The translations under genes were made by a program, and so were the position numbers. The notes under the pieces were generated by a model, which saw only the letters and a program-made list of their open reading frames with translations, was not told the DNA's origin and did not search any database. Below, in pieces: positions 1 to 16,834 of a stretch of 64,000 nucleotides of DNA (position 1 is its first letter; the number at the start of each line of letters is the position of its first letter). The stretch lies in contig NC_133237.1 in assembly GCF_040436345.1 (NCBI RefSeq), positions 25,115,749 through 25,179,748 on the forward strand. The letters run 5' to 3'. Origin of the DNA: Pagrus major (taxonomy: Eukaryota; Chordata; Actinopteri; Spariformes; Sparidae).

Positions 1-289
1 AGCTGAGCTCCAGTCCAACGAAGCCTCTCTGGTCTGTCTGTCCATTTTGCCCAGTGAGTCAAAGGGTTTTGCAGATGTGAGCTGGTTTGCTGCTGGGAGT
101 CAAGTGAGCAGTGGGATCTCTACCAGCACCGCTGTTCAGCAACCAGACCGCACTTTCCAAATCAGCAGCTATCTGGCCATCCAGACGTCAGACTGGAACA
201 TGGAGAAGGTTTACGCATGTAAAGTGTCTTTGGGCTCCCAGACTGCAGAGAAACACATCAAGTCAGACTGTCCCACTGAAGAACAGTAG
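1..289 (+). CDS. Immunoglobulin light chain constant region, last exon (partial)
   Basis: An open frame from base 2 encodes about 95 residues of a C1-set immunoglobulin domain, cut at the 5' side by the window edge. Visible marks are the B-strand Cys in LVCLSI, the C-strand Trp in VSWF, the F-strand Cys in YACKV, and a C-terminal SDC followed by PTEEQ and the stop. The late Cys is the one that in light chains bonds to the heavy chain. There is no membrane segment, as expected for a secreted light-chain C exon. The V and J segments would lie to the left, outside the window. Poly(A) signals AATAAA are at 388-393 and 460-465. Teleost isotype (L1, L2, L3 or lambda) was not decided. Family call firm, isotype open. 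Confidence 0.87.
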   Translation, partial: AELQSNEASLVCLSILPSESKGFADVSWFAAGSQVSSGISTSTAVQQPDRTFQISSYLAIQTSDWNMEKVYACKVSLGSQTAEKHIKSDCPTEEQ

Positions 290-480
290 AGGAGCACAAT
301 GACCATTTCAAATCTGCTTCTTTACTGTTTGTGCTGTTTGCTCATAACAAGGTTCACATGTTAGAAAAGATGTGTCTGCATGCTTGTAATAAATGTTGTG
401 ACAGTTAGGTGGAGGTGTTGTATCAGCTTTGCAACTACTGCATTTTTCAAAACTCATTCAATAAAAATTTTGAACAGAAA

Positions 481-2230
481 TGTTTTTGTATTCATTTGTA
501 TTCTTGAAAACGTCATTTAAAACAATAATGTTCAACCAAATATTGTCTATTTTATTTTTCTCCTGATGTTCATCACACTGATAATTACAGTTAATGCAGG
601 ACACATAGATAACAGACATATTTCTGCTTAATTCTTACTTGAATATGCATATTTAAATGAATACATCTACATTGTAATTAGATGTTAATTCTCAAGCAAC
701 GTCCAACAGACAGATTAATATTACTCTGCCTGGTTTTAGTTGCTTGCAGATGTTAGAAAAATCTGATAAAATGAGCAAATGAAACTGAGTTTTCATCCTC
801 CGTCGGTGAAGCGTCACCTCTCGACTCCTCCCTCTCTTCCTTCCCAGGATGCACCTGCAGGCCTCCTCTCCTTATTTACAGCTCCATGTAAATGAAGAGG
901 TCAAGTGTCAGCTCTCTGTAAAGTCAGAGGGAACCGCCTCTGACCACAAACCAACTGAATTTTCAATTAGTTGCATTTGATCAGTCATAGACAGTGTACT
1001 TCTTGTGTTTTGTGTTTTGTGTTTATGTGTGCAGATCCAAAACGAACATCCTGCAACAGACGTTCCTTGTTAAACTCCAAACTTGTTAAAGACAAATAAA
1101 TATAAAAACTGTAGTGTGTGTACGAAACATTATACACAGTTACATTTGTGATTGTTGTCATTGATTAAGAGGTGAGCAAGGAAACAAAGCTAATATGATA
1201 AAACTGAACTCTGTTTCAAATCATGATGTTGTCATATTTGGGGGTCAGGGGGAGACATGGTGTCACTGAAAATAACTGACCCATATATATGATGTAGTCG
1301 GAGAGAGGAAGAGCGCCTGAGCTTGCAAAACTGTTGGTGAATGAAGTCAACTGAAGTCAGTCAGTAAAGAAACAGACTCCAGTCCTGACACAGCTGATGC
1401 TGCTCTGATCCCTGTTCAGTTGCTGCTCTCTAGCTGACATTTTTAGGTAGTGCTTATTTTTCTTAAGTTTCAGTTTCCATCTTGCATTTTGTTTCTAGTT
1501 GAACAAAGAGCAGCCTATAATAGACATCCAAAACAGTGTCCTCCTGTTGTTTAAGCCTTGTAGTAGATAAGTCTGTATATTTGTGTGCATTGAGTTTTTT
1601 CATTAGAAAACAATGCCAATAAGTGTACGGTTCATATGCCGATACTTACCTGCCATGTTACCTGTAAAGAGAAGTATAGAAAAATATGTATATGTCTCAT
1701 TCATAATATAATTGTTTCAAAACAATGCAAGAGAAAGATAAAAAAATACTACTAAATACAGTGTGCCATTTTCCACCATTTCCAATGACTCACTACTGTA
1801 TCATAATTGAAATGATACTTTACCAATTAGTATCAGTTTCACAGAGATCAAATACTCATTCAACATATAAGAATGTATACATGCCCCTCCTATGAGCTGC
1901 ATGAATTCTGCTTCAGAGATTTATTGATTAAAGTAAAGAAGCTCATTCTGTCAGGTAGGATCGGACTACGACCTCAATAAATCTAGTTAATATGTATATT
2001 TCCTACTGCCTTTAAAGGCAGCATCAGGATATCAGCTTTGAGTAAATTAAGGTGTGCCGGTGTGAAGGTGTCCTTATATGACAATGAACACTTTCGTTAT
2101 CACTACCACACATCGGTTCAACCTCGAAACCAAATATATCTGAGTATCACCTGGTGATGTTCTGTCCACAAACCAGTTGGTGATTTTGTTCAATCAGCAG
2201 ATTTAGTCGAATGAGCTGTTGATCTCAGGC
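481..2230. other. Intergenic spacer, no gene seen
   Basis: About 1.75 kb between the Ig constant exon and the first APOL-like gene. It is AT-rich and holds no credible coding exon, RNA gene or recognisable V, J or recombination signal on either strand. A (TA)4 run near 1283 and short direct repeats are the only structure noticed. Confidence 0.6.
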
Positions 2231-2263
2231 ACTAAAATCGATCAGATTTCCAATTTTGATCTA

Positions 2264-2273
2264 TTTCTCTTTT
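2264..2273 (-). promoter_or_regulatory. ISRE-like element upstream of APOL copy A (imperfect)
   Basis: On the minus strand this reads AAAAGAGAAA, one mismatch from the interferon-response core GAAANNGAAA. It lies about 65 bp before the donor of the first non-coding exon of copy A, a place comparable to the perfect match in copy B. Weak on its own; supported only by position. Confidence 0.35.
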
Positions 2274-2280
2274 AACTACG

Positions 2281-3087
2281 CAGGTAATACAAGAAGAATC
2301 CAATAAGGAAGACTGCTGTGTGCAGTGCGCACTCACGGTAAGCTCTGGTTTCACACATTTGACTCACAGGCATTAAGTTATATGTTTAAATACAGTTTTC
2401 TTCTTTATGACAAACAGCATTCTGCCTTACTATCTTATTAGTTAGTGTTACAGGATGAAAAATGTTGAATCTTGACTTATTTTCCTTTTGCCACCACAGC
2501 TATCAGCCTACAATAGAGCCACAAGGAGTTGTAGACAGTGTGCCAAGTGGAGACAAACAGCTAAGGTAAAGTTATGTTGTTGTTTTTTACTAGTATTTAT
2601 TTATTTATTTTTATTAATAATGTGTTACATTTACAGGCCCTACTTTAAACTAAAGAACTAGAAGCTCTGACATTGGAAAAGAAAGATGAGAAATGAATCC
2701 ATAATATATAGACTTACATCATCTCTCCTATCTGTTTTATCTGAGTGTTTCCCTGAACTGGCAATTTATCATAACAGGACAGGACCAAGTCAGGGGAAAC
2801 ATAAAAAATACTGGAAACTCAAAAACTCTATAACGTATTTAAAATTCTGCCACAGCTTGGGTGTGGTTCATATGTAAGAGATAAACAAAAACAATGTATG
2901 TGCACGTTGAAGTTCTCCACAAAAGGTTGCTCACTTAGTGCTACAAACAGACATCTGTGTTTAAAGTCTGAAAACATTTTAAAATCTTGACCTTTTTTCT
3001 TTTTTTCCTCCGCAGCTAATAACAAGGAAACCATCAAGGGGATGTAGACAGCGTACCAAGTGAAGACGAACAGATGTCGGGGAAAAG
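2281..3087 (+). other. 5' non-coding exons U1, U2 and U3 of APOL copy A
   Basis: Three exons are inferred from splice sites shared with copies B and C. U1 ends at 2337 (donor GTAAGC); its start is not defined. U2 is 2500-2565, between CACCACAG and GTAAAG. U3 is 3016-3087, between CCGCAG and GTAAGG, and carries the start codon at 3074. U2 and U3 resemble each other along much of their length (shared core GTAGACAG.GT.CCAAGTG.AGAC.AACAG), which suggests one arose from the other by exon duplication. Confidence 0.6.
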
Positions 3088-5054
3088 GTAAGGATTATTT
3101 ATGTTGTTGCTTTTCAGACTGAAGAGTTTATTCACAGCAAAGCCTAAAGTATGAGCACGGCCAAATAAGATTAAGTTATGTCCAGTGAAAGTTCAAATGC
3201 TTTCAGGCTATTTATTTTCAACAACAAAGATCATATTGTATTACAAAGCACATGCATGCAGCTGTCTGTGTGAAGGTACACCTAGGCACAACACTTAAAC
3301 CATTTCCTGGAAACAAGGGTTGTTAAAGATTATTACCTTATGAAAGCCTTCTCATAACCTACCAACAGTCTTTTCACTGTGCTTGATAATTGACACATAA
3401 AACTGATGGTACAGTAATGATGAGTGGACAAAGGGCAAGGTAGGTTACAGATGTCATTTTTTAGATTTGTTTTGCAAAAGAATGTGAAAACTAAAGTGAA
3501 GCAAGAATCATTTTGGAGGTTGCAGTTTGTGGTGCTGTTGAATAAACAAGAGAGAGAGAGATGTTCATCTCCAAAGCAAAAACATTTTGACCTTCATGAA
3601 GGACAAATTTATTGAAGAACTGTTGTAATGCATTAGTTTTAGCAAGGTGTATCCAATGAACCAATGAACTGACCCAGGGTCTGGGAGGAGATCCCCCAGG
3701 ACAGCACCCGCCGACTCATCAGGAGCTTCCCCAGGTGTTGTCAGGAGTGCAAACAGGCACACGGGGGCAATACACACTACTGACTCACATTATGAGTTGC
3801 TGTGATAAAATTCCTACACGTTGGATCAGCCTGTGATTTCAATCCCCCCGCAATATATATATACATATATATATATATATAAATAAAAGATCAATCTACA
3901 GACAGTGTTGTGTTTTCTTACAGAGAACAACTACAGGAGGCCTTGTACCGCTACACCACAGATACCCTCACTTACATTGACACAGTTAGAGGATTCTGTC
4001 AGAGGATCTCCTCATGGATGAATGCAAGGAATACAGAGTTGATCCACATGAGGGATATCAAAGACAGAGCTGACAAAGCTGACCTGAGCTTTAGTCATGT
4101 TACCCAGTCAGAGAGCAAAGGTAAGGCTCTGGGGGAATATATTAAGAACAAGGTAACGTCTGCAGACAGCAGGCGTGCAGAGCTGCAGAAAGAGCTGGCT
4201 GCTGTGTTGAAGTCCACTCTGGGAGGTCTGAAGAAGCTCGACCACTTCCTGGAGGCAGTGGAGAAGCTGGCGGTCACCTCACTTCATGTGTCCATGGAGG
4301 AGAACCAGGTGTTACACCTGCCCAAAGGGATCAGCCTTGAACAAGTTCAGGTTGTCATCTCTGCTGCACGACTAATCTGCCCTCTCCTCCTCGAGTTTAA
4401 AAGAGATGCAAGTGTCTTCTTCCTCCCCAAACTAGAGAATGTGGAAGTGCTGTCATACCAGCTGGACAAATACATAAAGACCACACAGATAATCTGTGAG
4501 AAACTAGAGAAAAGGTATCTCTTATTAGTATTTTCATTCGTACACCATGTTCTTCAGCTTTTAAATATGAATCAGAAACAATAATTACTTAAAAACAGAA
4601 ACACCAGGGAATTTATTAATGAAAAAATATATATATTTAAAATTATTTACATAGAAAATGCCAACGTGCTTTACATACAAGATATTATAATCGGCTGTTT
4701 CTATTTTAGTCAGCATCTCCTGATAATGACAACAACAACTCTGGCAGACCTCGGTGTAAATTTGTCTGAAGATGACGCACAAAGAATTATTCGTCACATT
4801 AATCAGCAAGCTGAACTGGGGTAAGTATTTCCTCTGTAAGGTTTGTTTGGGGCCAAACTCATACAAGATACTAAAATCAATTGTTCCCTTTTCAGACAAC
4901 TATTTCAGAGAGCGACCACAAAAACTGTTGTGGACCTTGATGTGGATTTGTCTGAAGATGAAATACAAAGGATGCTTCATCACATTAATCAGCTGGATGA
5001 AATCAGGTAATTATTATACAAGTATAAGTATATTTTGGGGGGGCAAAGTATTAC

Positions 5055-5128
<74 letters not shown>

Positions 5129-5139
5129 CATATACACAC

Positions 5140-5200
<61 letters not shown>

Positions 5201-7029
5201 CATATACATATATATATATATATATATATAGACCATGCAATACATTTGTAGGGAAGATTTGACTCAATTGCGGAAATATGGCGTTGATAGGAATTATTGT
5301 TTCATGGAACCAATTTGATTATCTGTCCATATGATTCATAGTCTGTGCTTAATGAGTCCACTTAATAATACTTACAATCTTGTTTCCTTGGTGAAAATCA
5401 AGGGAGTCTAACAAATACCATGTATATTAAAGATTTATTCAATGTAGGGTTTCTTCAGTCCTGACCTTGTTGTGTCAGAAAGCAGCATTAAAGTTCTGCT
5501 TTCAAAGGCGTCTTCAGCATCCCTTGTGAAAAGGGGGCTATGGTGTCATCGGCATGACACTTCTCCCTGCAGTAGAATTGTACTGTATGTATTCTGTATC
5601 TAATTGTCCCTGTAGTATTGTAAATGGATCAGCCAGACTTTGTACTTTAATATATAATTTTTGTATCTCATTATTTTATGTAAATGTATGTTATAGTTTT
5701 GTACAGTGCAGTTGTGGTTGTCATCGCCTACTGTTGACAACCTAATAAATGTTTAATGGGGAATCTGACTTTAGTGGATTATCTGCTAATCTGCACCTGA
5801 TTAATCAAAGAAACACTTAATAGGGAGTTTTGGGTTACATTTGGCTATCAATAATAATTCATGATTATCAGGGATAATTATTGATTATGATAAATAATAA
5901 GATCCAATTGACATTAGATCACCTCAGGGAACCGCCCTTGAAGAAGGGAAAAGATAGCCAATTCACCAAATCAGTGTCATAAAAGATACTAAACTGTCAG
6001 TTTGTAACTCTGATTAATGATTAACTTTGTGGATATTTTTTTTTGTCTTTCCTCTTCATCAGGATGGACCAGAACTTCAGACTGGTGTTCTTGTTCCAGG
6101 ATGTTTCATGTTCTAGCTTCATCGATGAGTTCAAAGTGCGACAACCCAGGATGCTGCAGTTTCTAACAGACCTGGAAGGGAGTGCTGTTCAGCTAGACAG
6201 GATGAACAAGGGGGCAAAGATCTCCAGTGTGGCAGGCAGCTCAATGGGAGCAGTTGGAGGTGTGCTTTCTATTGTTGGTTTGGCATTAATTCCTGTAACA
6301 GCAGGAGTGTCTCTAGGTCTGACAATAGGTGGGGTAGCGCTAGGAATAACCAGCGGAGTCAACAGTGCTGTCACCACCGCCACAGAGATTGGAGTAAACC
6401 GTACACAACAAAAGAAAGCCAGTGAAGTCTTCGAGAGCTTCATGGAGGATGTGCAGAGTGTCCAGGATTGTCTGGAGGAGGTCATTGGTCAATTACGCTC
6501 CAACTTAGAGGAAAGTGACATAGAATTGGTTGTTGGAGTAGGCAAGGTGCTCGGTAAAGTTGGTACTGTTGGAAAAGGTATTGATTCGCTTGTTGACGCT
6601 GTCTCTGCTGTGAAGTTGTTGAACAGTGAGGAGGTGATTGTAAGTGCTGGCAGAGTGGTGGCGCAGGAAGGCAAAGCATTACGCAACGTGCCCAGGGTGG
6701 CCTCGGATATCCCAGATATCGGTCAGGCAGCAGTCAAAGGGCCTCTTGCTCTTACTAAGTCAGCCAGAGCAGGTTTCATTGCACTCAATGCTCTTTTCCT
6801 TGGCTTGGATGTCTTCTTCATCTGTAAGGATAGCTACGGGCTGTCCAAAGGCAGCGAGACTGAAGTCTCAAAGTTCATCAGAGCCAGAGCTGCACTTTGG
6901 AGCTCAGAGATGGACTCATGGAAGAAGATCCAAGACTCTCTGTGCAAAGGTCAGAAGACATCAGAGGAACACCGAGCCGTCCTGGATGAGCCATTTTATC
7001 CAGAGAGGGCGATCAAGAGGAAAGTTTGA
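3074..7029 (+). CDS. apol: Apolipoprotein L-like protein, copy A (597 aa)
   Basis: Coding exons 3074-3087, 3924-4514, 4710-4820, 4896-5006 and 6063-7029 join in phase to 597 residues. Exon 1 gives only MSGK plus a split Arg. Exon 2 (residues about 5-201) is a largely helical, charged module rich in Leu and Lys, with no family I can name. Exons 3 and 4 (about 202-276), both 111 nt, are repeats of one another, sharing DL.V.LSED..QR...HINQ. Exon 5 opens with [13 protein letters not shown] and carries the APOL domain: a Gly/Ala/Val-rich hydrophobic hairpin at about 328-379, a variable linker, a second hydrophobic stretch at about 515-531 and the [12 protein letters not shown] helix. APOL proteins bind membranes and lipids and the human members form pores or act in innate defence; location in this fish is unknown. 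Poly(A) signal at 7412-7417. The start is chosen because the same 14-nt exon occurs in all copies. Confidence 0.84.
3851..3882. repeat. (TA)n tract
   Basis: Interrupted TA dinucleotide run just before exon 2 of copy A. Copy B has a much longer TA tract at the same place (13081-13335). Confidence 0.85.
5056..5230. repeat. Long (TA)n microsatellite in intron 4 of copy A
   Basis: About 175 bp of TA repeat broken by TACACACATA units. It begins about 50 bp after exon 4. The related site in copy C received a Tc1 transposon, and the orphan exon pair ends in a TA tract at the same place. Confidence 0.9.
5806..6040 (+). repeat. Interspersed repeat, copy 1 (unnamed, possibly LTR-like)
   Basis: Sequence around GGGTTACATTTGGCTATCAATAATAATT recurs at 20296-20660 in the same orientation and at 33480-33995 and 34112-34262 inverted. 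It continues through GAAGAAGGGAAAAGATAGCC and a GATTAATGATTAACTT end. It may be part of a solo long terminal repeat or of a short DNA element. No coding part of a parent element lies nearby, so the family is left open. Confidence 0.5.
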
Positions 7030-8100
7030 TCAGCATCAAACAACACTCAAGTCTATCTTTGCTGGATCAAGATTACAAAAAAAAAGTTTGTGCAGCGCAG
7101 TAGTGCTCAGTGGGAGTCCTGTATTTGTGGCAACACTCACAATGTGCCTTTTTGCTAATCATGAAACAGTGTTTAGATCTAGTTACATAAATCCCAGATC
7201 ATCCTCAATCATTCAAGCGTATATCTTTTGAAAAAAAACTTTAATAGCTTTGATTCTTATGAAGTAAACAATTTCACTGTCATTTTTTAAATGATTATAT
7301 GGCCAGCATGTCTGTTTATATAATGTAACTTTTGCCGCAATTAAGATTACTTCAGTATGTGCACATGTCATTAAGTCATAAATGCTTTAACTGATTAACA
7401 TTGTACGTGAAAATAAATATTAATATGTTTGCTGTTTATCTTAGAGGTGCCATTTGTAGCCACTTGCCGTAAATAATTTGATTACTGATCTGAAGATATA
7501 CAAGCCCACATTGCTTTCATCATCAAACACTGAAGTCAATTCATACCAGCAATTGGGTTGAATGTTCATTTTTTGTTTTACATAACTATAAATTATATCT
7601 TTGAAATGTTCTATTGTCGCAGTGCTTTAAATTTATAATGTAATCTTGCCTCCTTGTCTGTACCACCCATTTAAACATGTACCTTACTCTCTTTTGTATC
7701 GCTGTGTAGATGAAAAAGATGTATCAACGTAATTAAATCAAAATGAATTTTAACTCTGAGCACACATTAGCAATTAATGTAATAAACAGACTTCTAAAGT
7801 AACAACAAAATGTCTTGCGTTTGTGATTCTGTTTTGTTTTAAGGCCTCTATCTTTAGATGAGGAGCTTCATACATTAAGAGGATAATAGTGACCTTCATA
7901 CACGATCGTGAAATGGTGCTGACCTCATTCCTGAATACCGGAGAAGAATATGTAGTATCCAATCAACCACGATCGAGCTTTATTGTCATTATACAACACA
8001 GGATTGCACTATGAAATGCAGTCATAGTCCTCTATGCAAAGGGAAATGGTGTAAATTATTTCTGTCCTGCTCCATGGGATTATTATCTTAAAGTATTCAG
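7030..8100. other. 3' UTR of copy A and following spacer
   Basis: The 3' UTR of copy A runs to the poly(A) signal at 7412-7417. Beyond it, 7970-8060 contains TTTATTGTCATTATACAACACAGGATT-type sequence, the kind found at the tails of fish retroposons. No gene is seen. Confidence 0.45.
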
Positions 8101-8107
8101 ACAGGGG

Positions 8108-8690
8108 AAAAGAGATCCAAACAAGAACTTCTGGTCAATCTTTGGTTATTCTGAGAGTTTGTGTAGCCATCAACAAGCACTAATGTTGGCAGCTAAAAGT
8201 ATACAGTGCCTATAAAAAGTATTCACCCCCTTGGATGTTTTCCTTTTTTATTGCTTTTATATGATGTTTTTTTATATTTATATTTATGAGGATTTTTTCT
8301 TTTGAGATCTCACTTTTAACCATTAGGGGGCTCCAGAGACTGGATCAGCTTGAACACTGCAGTCCTGACCCAATATTTCCTGTGATGGCAAACATTTCCT
8401 GAAAAAGGCTGTTAAAGTCCCTGACACTCATGCTTTTAGTTTAGGAGTTCTGGTTTTAATGATAGAAATGATAAAGGCAGATAACAGAGGTAAATAAATC
8501 TGGGGAGTGAAGTCTGTAACTTAGTTTTCAAGAGCTTATTTTTAGTACAAAGCTGATACCTTTCTTTTTGTGATAGAGCTTTTAGCTGGCAGACACATAC
8601 GCAGACACATAGTCACACACCGTATTTACAGTAAACTAACAATGATGCTAAGATTAGATTAACAGCCTTTCATACTACCACGACTAAATT
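8108..8690. repeat. Segmental duplicate block X (partner 20655-21225)
   Basis: Nearly the same text, from GATCCAAACAAGAACTTCTGG through AACAGCC, recurs at 20655-21225, upstream of copies B and C respectively. Inside, at about 8203-8245, CAGTGCCTATAAAAAGTATTCACCCCC resembles the end of a fish Tc1/mariner-type or similar DNA transposon; no second end is visible. Confidence 0.7.
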
Positions 8691-9790
8691 GTAGGTTGAT
8701 GACAGGTAATGAGTTCTGTAGCTGCCAAGATTTGCATTCCCTGTTGTGTCCAGCCAGGAAGGCTGGAAGTCACATTTATGAAATGCCCAAAACATGCGCT
8801 GGCAACATGATATGACTTTAAAGTGTCTCTAGAGAAATATAATAGAAGGGAAGCATAATGGGATGCATTGTTTGCCATGGCTAATTTTGGAGTTTAGGGG
8901 TTTAAAACATTGATGACTCAAAATGTTGAGAAACTAGACTTCAGATCACCTACAGTTATTGATGAACTCAACAAAGAAGATTATATTGTATTGTAGGGAC
9001 ATGCATGCAGCTGTCTGTGTGAAGGCAGGCCTCGACACAACACTTAAACCAGAAACCACTTCCTTAAACAATGGTGGTAAAAGATTATTACCTTATAAAG
9101 CCTTCTTATGATCTACCAAGAGTCTTTCCACTGTCCTTGAAAACTTGACACATAAAACTGATGGTACAGTAATGATGGGTGGACAAAGGGCAAGGTAGGT
9201 TGTGGTGCTGTTGAACAGACAAAACAGAGAGATGTTCATCTGCAGGGCAAAAACAGAACATTTTGACCTTCATGAAGGAAGGATTTATTGAAGACCTGTT
9301 GTAATGCATTAGTTTTAGCTAGGTGTGTCTGATAAACTGGCAACTGAGTGTATAAAGATATCATCTTTATTTTCACTGAGTTAATTACATGTAGCCATCA
9401 TGCAGCAGCTGCTATGTACTTACACTGAAATGTTTTGAGCCACTGTCCACCAACACTGTTCAACCATATTGAATGTATATTGATGTATGTCTTGTGTCTG
9501 TCCCAAATACCAACGCTTGAAGTAAATGCAAGTAGTCAACTTGTGAGACATAGACTACTCTGGTAACTGCCAATTTTCTGTCTTAAAACAACGTGCTTTC
9601 CCAATAAAGCTGATCTAGGCCAAGCTTCAGCAGCAGAGTTAAATCAAGTGGATACCTTTGAAATGTAGTCTTTTTCATGTGAGACTTTCTTAAAAAGGCT
9701 GTAACTTACTGATTTCTTAGACAGTTTAAAACTCTTATTAGCAGAAGCTACATTTTGGAAAGTACTGTTGTATGAAATGAGGAATGTGGA
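8685..9790 (+). pseudogene. Relic of intronic sequence from a lost APOL-like copy
   Basis: 8685-9335 matches 11305-11930, which lies in the intron after U3 of copy B. It also matches 23050-23395 in the same intron of copy C and, in part, 3240-3650 in copy A. 9385-9780 matches 11935-12340. This sequence is normally intronic, yet here it sits upstream of copy B's own first exon, so it looks like the remains of another gene unit whose exons are gone. Alternatively only the intron segment was duplicated. Confidence 0.5.
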
Positions 9791-9809
9791 TCTGCTCAGT
9801 CTGGGTGGT

Positions 9810-10380
9810 GGAATGTCCACACACCTTGTTAGAGCAATCGATGTGGTTTGGCTCCTGATTAGTCGGCAAAGCAGCGCAAGGCAATTTCTGCATTTCCAGC
9901 AATGGTCATTTCAGCTGTCATCATTCATTTTCTAGGTATGATTATTTTCTTTGGACCCTCTCCACTGCAATGCACTCGCTGCAATCACTATTTTATAGGT
10001 CTATAGGCATATAATATGTATTAGAGTAGATGTCTTAATGTCAACCATAACCAAACCAGTTACATAATCCCTGGTTAACATAAGGTCAGGCATTTTGTCT
10101 GAGCTTCCTTTAAGACAGTGTGACAGCCCCTGATATTGGTTGACTGTTTGTGCAGGTTGGTCATTTTAGAAAGAGCAAAAAAAGGTGTATTTTTACAGCT
10201 GTTATTCCAGGAGCAAACATCTGCTTTACAGCCGATACCTTCTCACATGAAACAATAATGCTGATACCAACAATAAATAAATGCCTTTCTTGGTCCATTC
10301 TTACTTTCATTTTTATTTTGTTTGCCTAAACACATCTAAAAGTTTCCATGCACCCTGCACTGCTTTCACTTTCATTACAG
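9810..10380. repeat. Duplicated upstream flank of copy B (partner 21556-22150)
   Basis: From GTCCACACACCTTGTTAGAGC onward this flank matches the flank of copy C at 21556-22150. The tandem unit therefore includes several hundred bases of upstream DNA as well as the gene. Confidence 0.7.
10364..10373 (-). promoter_or_regulatory. ISRE-like element upstream of APOL copy B
   Basis: On the minus strand this reads GAAAGTGAAA, an exact match to the interferon-response core GAAANNGAAA. It lies 16 bp before a TATA-like box (TATAAA, 10389-10394), which itself is about 50 bp before the donor of exon U1. Human APOL genes are known to be interferon-inducible. The aligned bases in copy C (22107-22116) are TCTCACCCGC, no longer a match. 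Confidence 0.5.
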
Positions 10381-10388
10381 TGCGGTCT

Positions 10389-10394
10389 TATAAA
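10389..10394 (+). promoter_or_regulatory. TATA-like box of APOL copy B
   Basis: TATAAA about 50 bp before the U1 donor and just after the ISRE-like site. The aligned stretch in copy C reads TATCAA. Confidence 0.4.
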
Positions 10395-10417
10395 CTGGCA
10401 GGAAGGGGAAGTAGGAG

Positions 10418-11077
10418 GAAGACTGCTGTGTGCAGTGCGCACACAGGGTAAACTCTGTTTTAACATATTTGACTCACAGGCTTGAAGTTGTATGTTTAAA
10501 TACAGTTTGCTTCTTTACTACAAAGAGCATTCTGCCTTACTATCTTATTGTAGGTTATGTAAACAGACAAAAAAAAGTGTGTTAATGTTACAGGTTCATA
10601 AACTTTGAACTTGACTTATTTTCCTTTTGCCACCACAGCTATCAGCCTACAATAAAGCCACAAGGAGTCGTAGACAGTGTGCCAAGAGGAGACAACAGCT
10701 AAGGTAAAGTTTTTTTAGTTGTTTTTTATCAATAATGTGTATAATTTACAGGCACAACTTTAAACTGTAGAACTAGAAGCTCTGACATTAGAAAGAAGGA
10801 ATGTGATATGAATCCATGATATAAACAGTCACATCATCTCTCCTATCTGTTTTATCTGAGTGTTTCCCCAATGTATCATATTAGGACAGGACCAAGTCAG
10901 GGGAAACATGAAAACACTGGAAAGTTCTCCACAAAAGGTTGCTCACTGATACAAACAGACATCTGTGTTTAAAGTCTGAAAACATTTTAAAATCTTGACC
11001 TTTTTTTCTTTTTCCACAGCTAATAACAAGGAAACCAGCAAGGAATTACGGACAGCGTACCAAGTGAAGTCAAACAG

Positions 11078-11091
<14 letters not shown>
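10418..11091 (+). other. 5' non-coding exons U1, U2 and U3 of APOL copy B
   Basis: U1 ends at 10447 (donor GTAAAC). U2 is 10639-10703 (acceptor CACCACAG, donor GTAAAG). U3 is 11030-11091 (acceptor TTCCACAG, donor GTAAAG) and holds the start codon at 11078. The U1 start is a guess from the TATA-like box. Confidence 0.55.

Positions 11092-16834
<5,743 letters not shown>

Noticed and set aside
780-960. Possible Ig V-segment promoter with octamer-like motifs after the light-chain C exon
   Set aside because: No exact octamer, leader exon, V frame or recombination signal was found.
4989-5267. Open frames of Tyr-Ile repeats on both strands over TA tracts (also at 13063-13295, 14216-14440 and 20103-20342)
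   Set aside because: They are translations of dinucleotide repeats, open in all frames, with no other coding sign.
6189-6485. 98-codon minus-strand frame, also seen at 28233-28529
   Set aside because: Lies wholly opposite the APOL hairpin coding sequence in both copies and is kept only because that sequence is kept.
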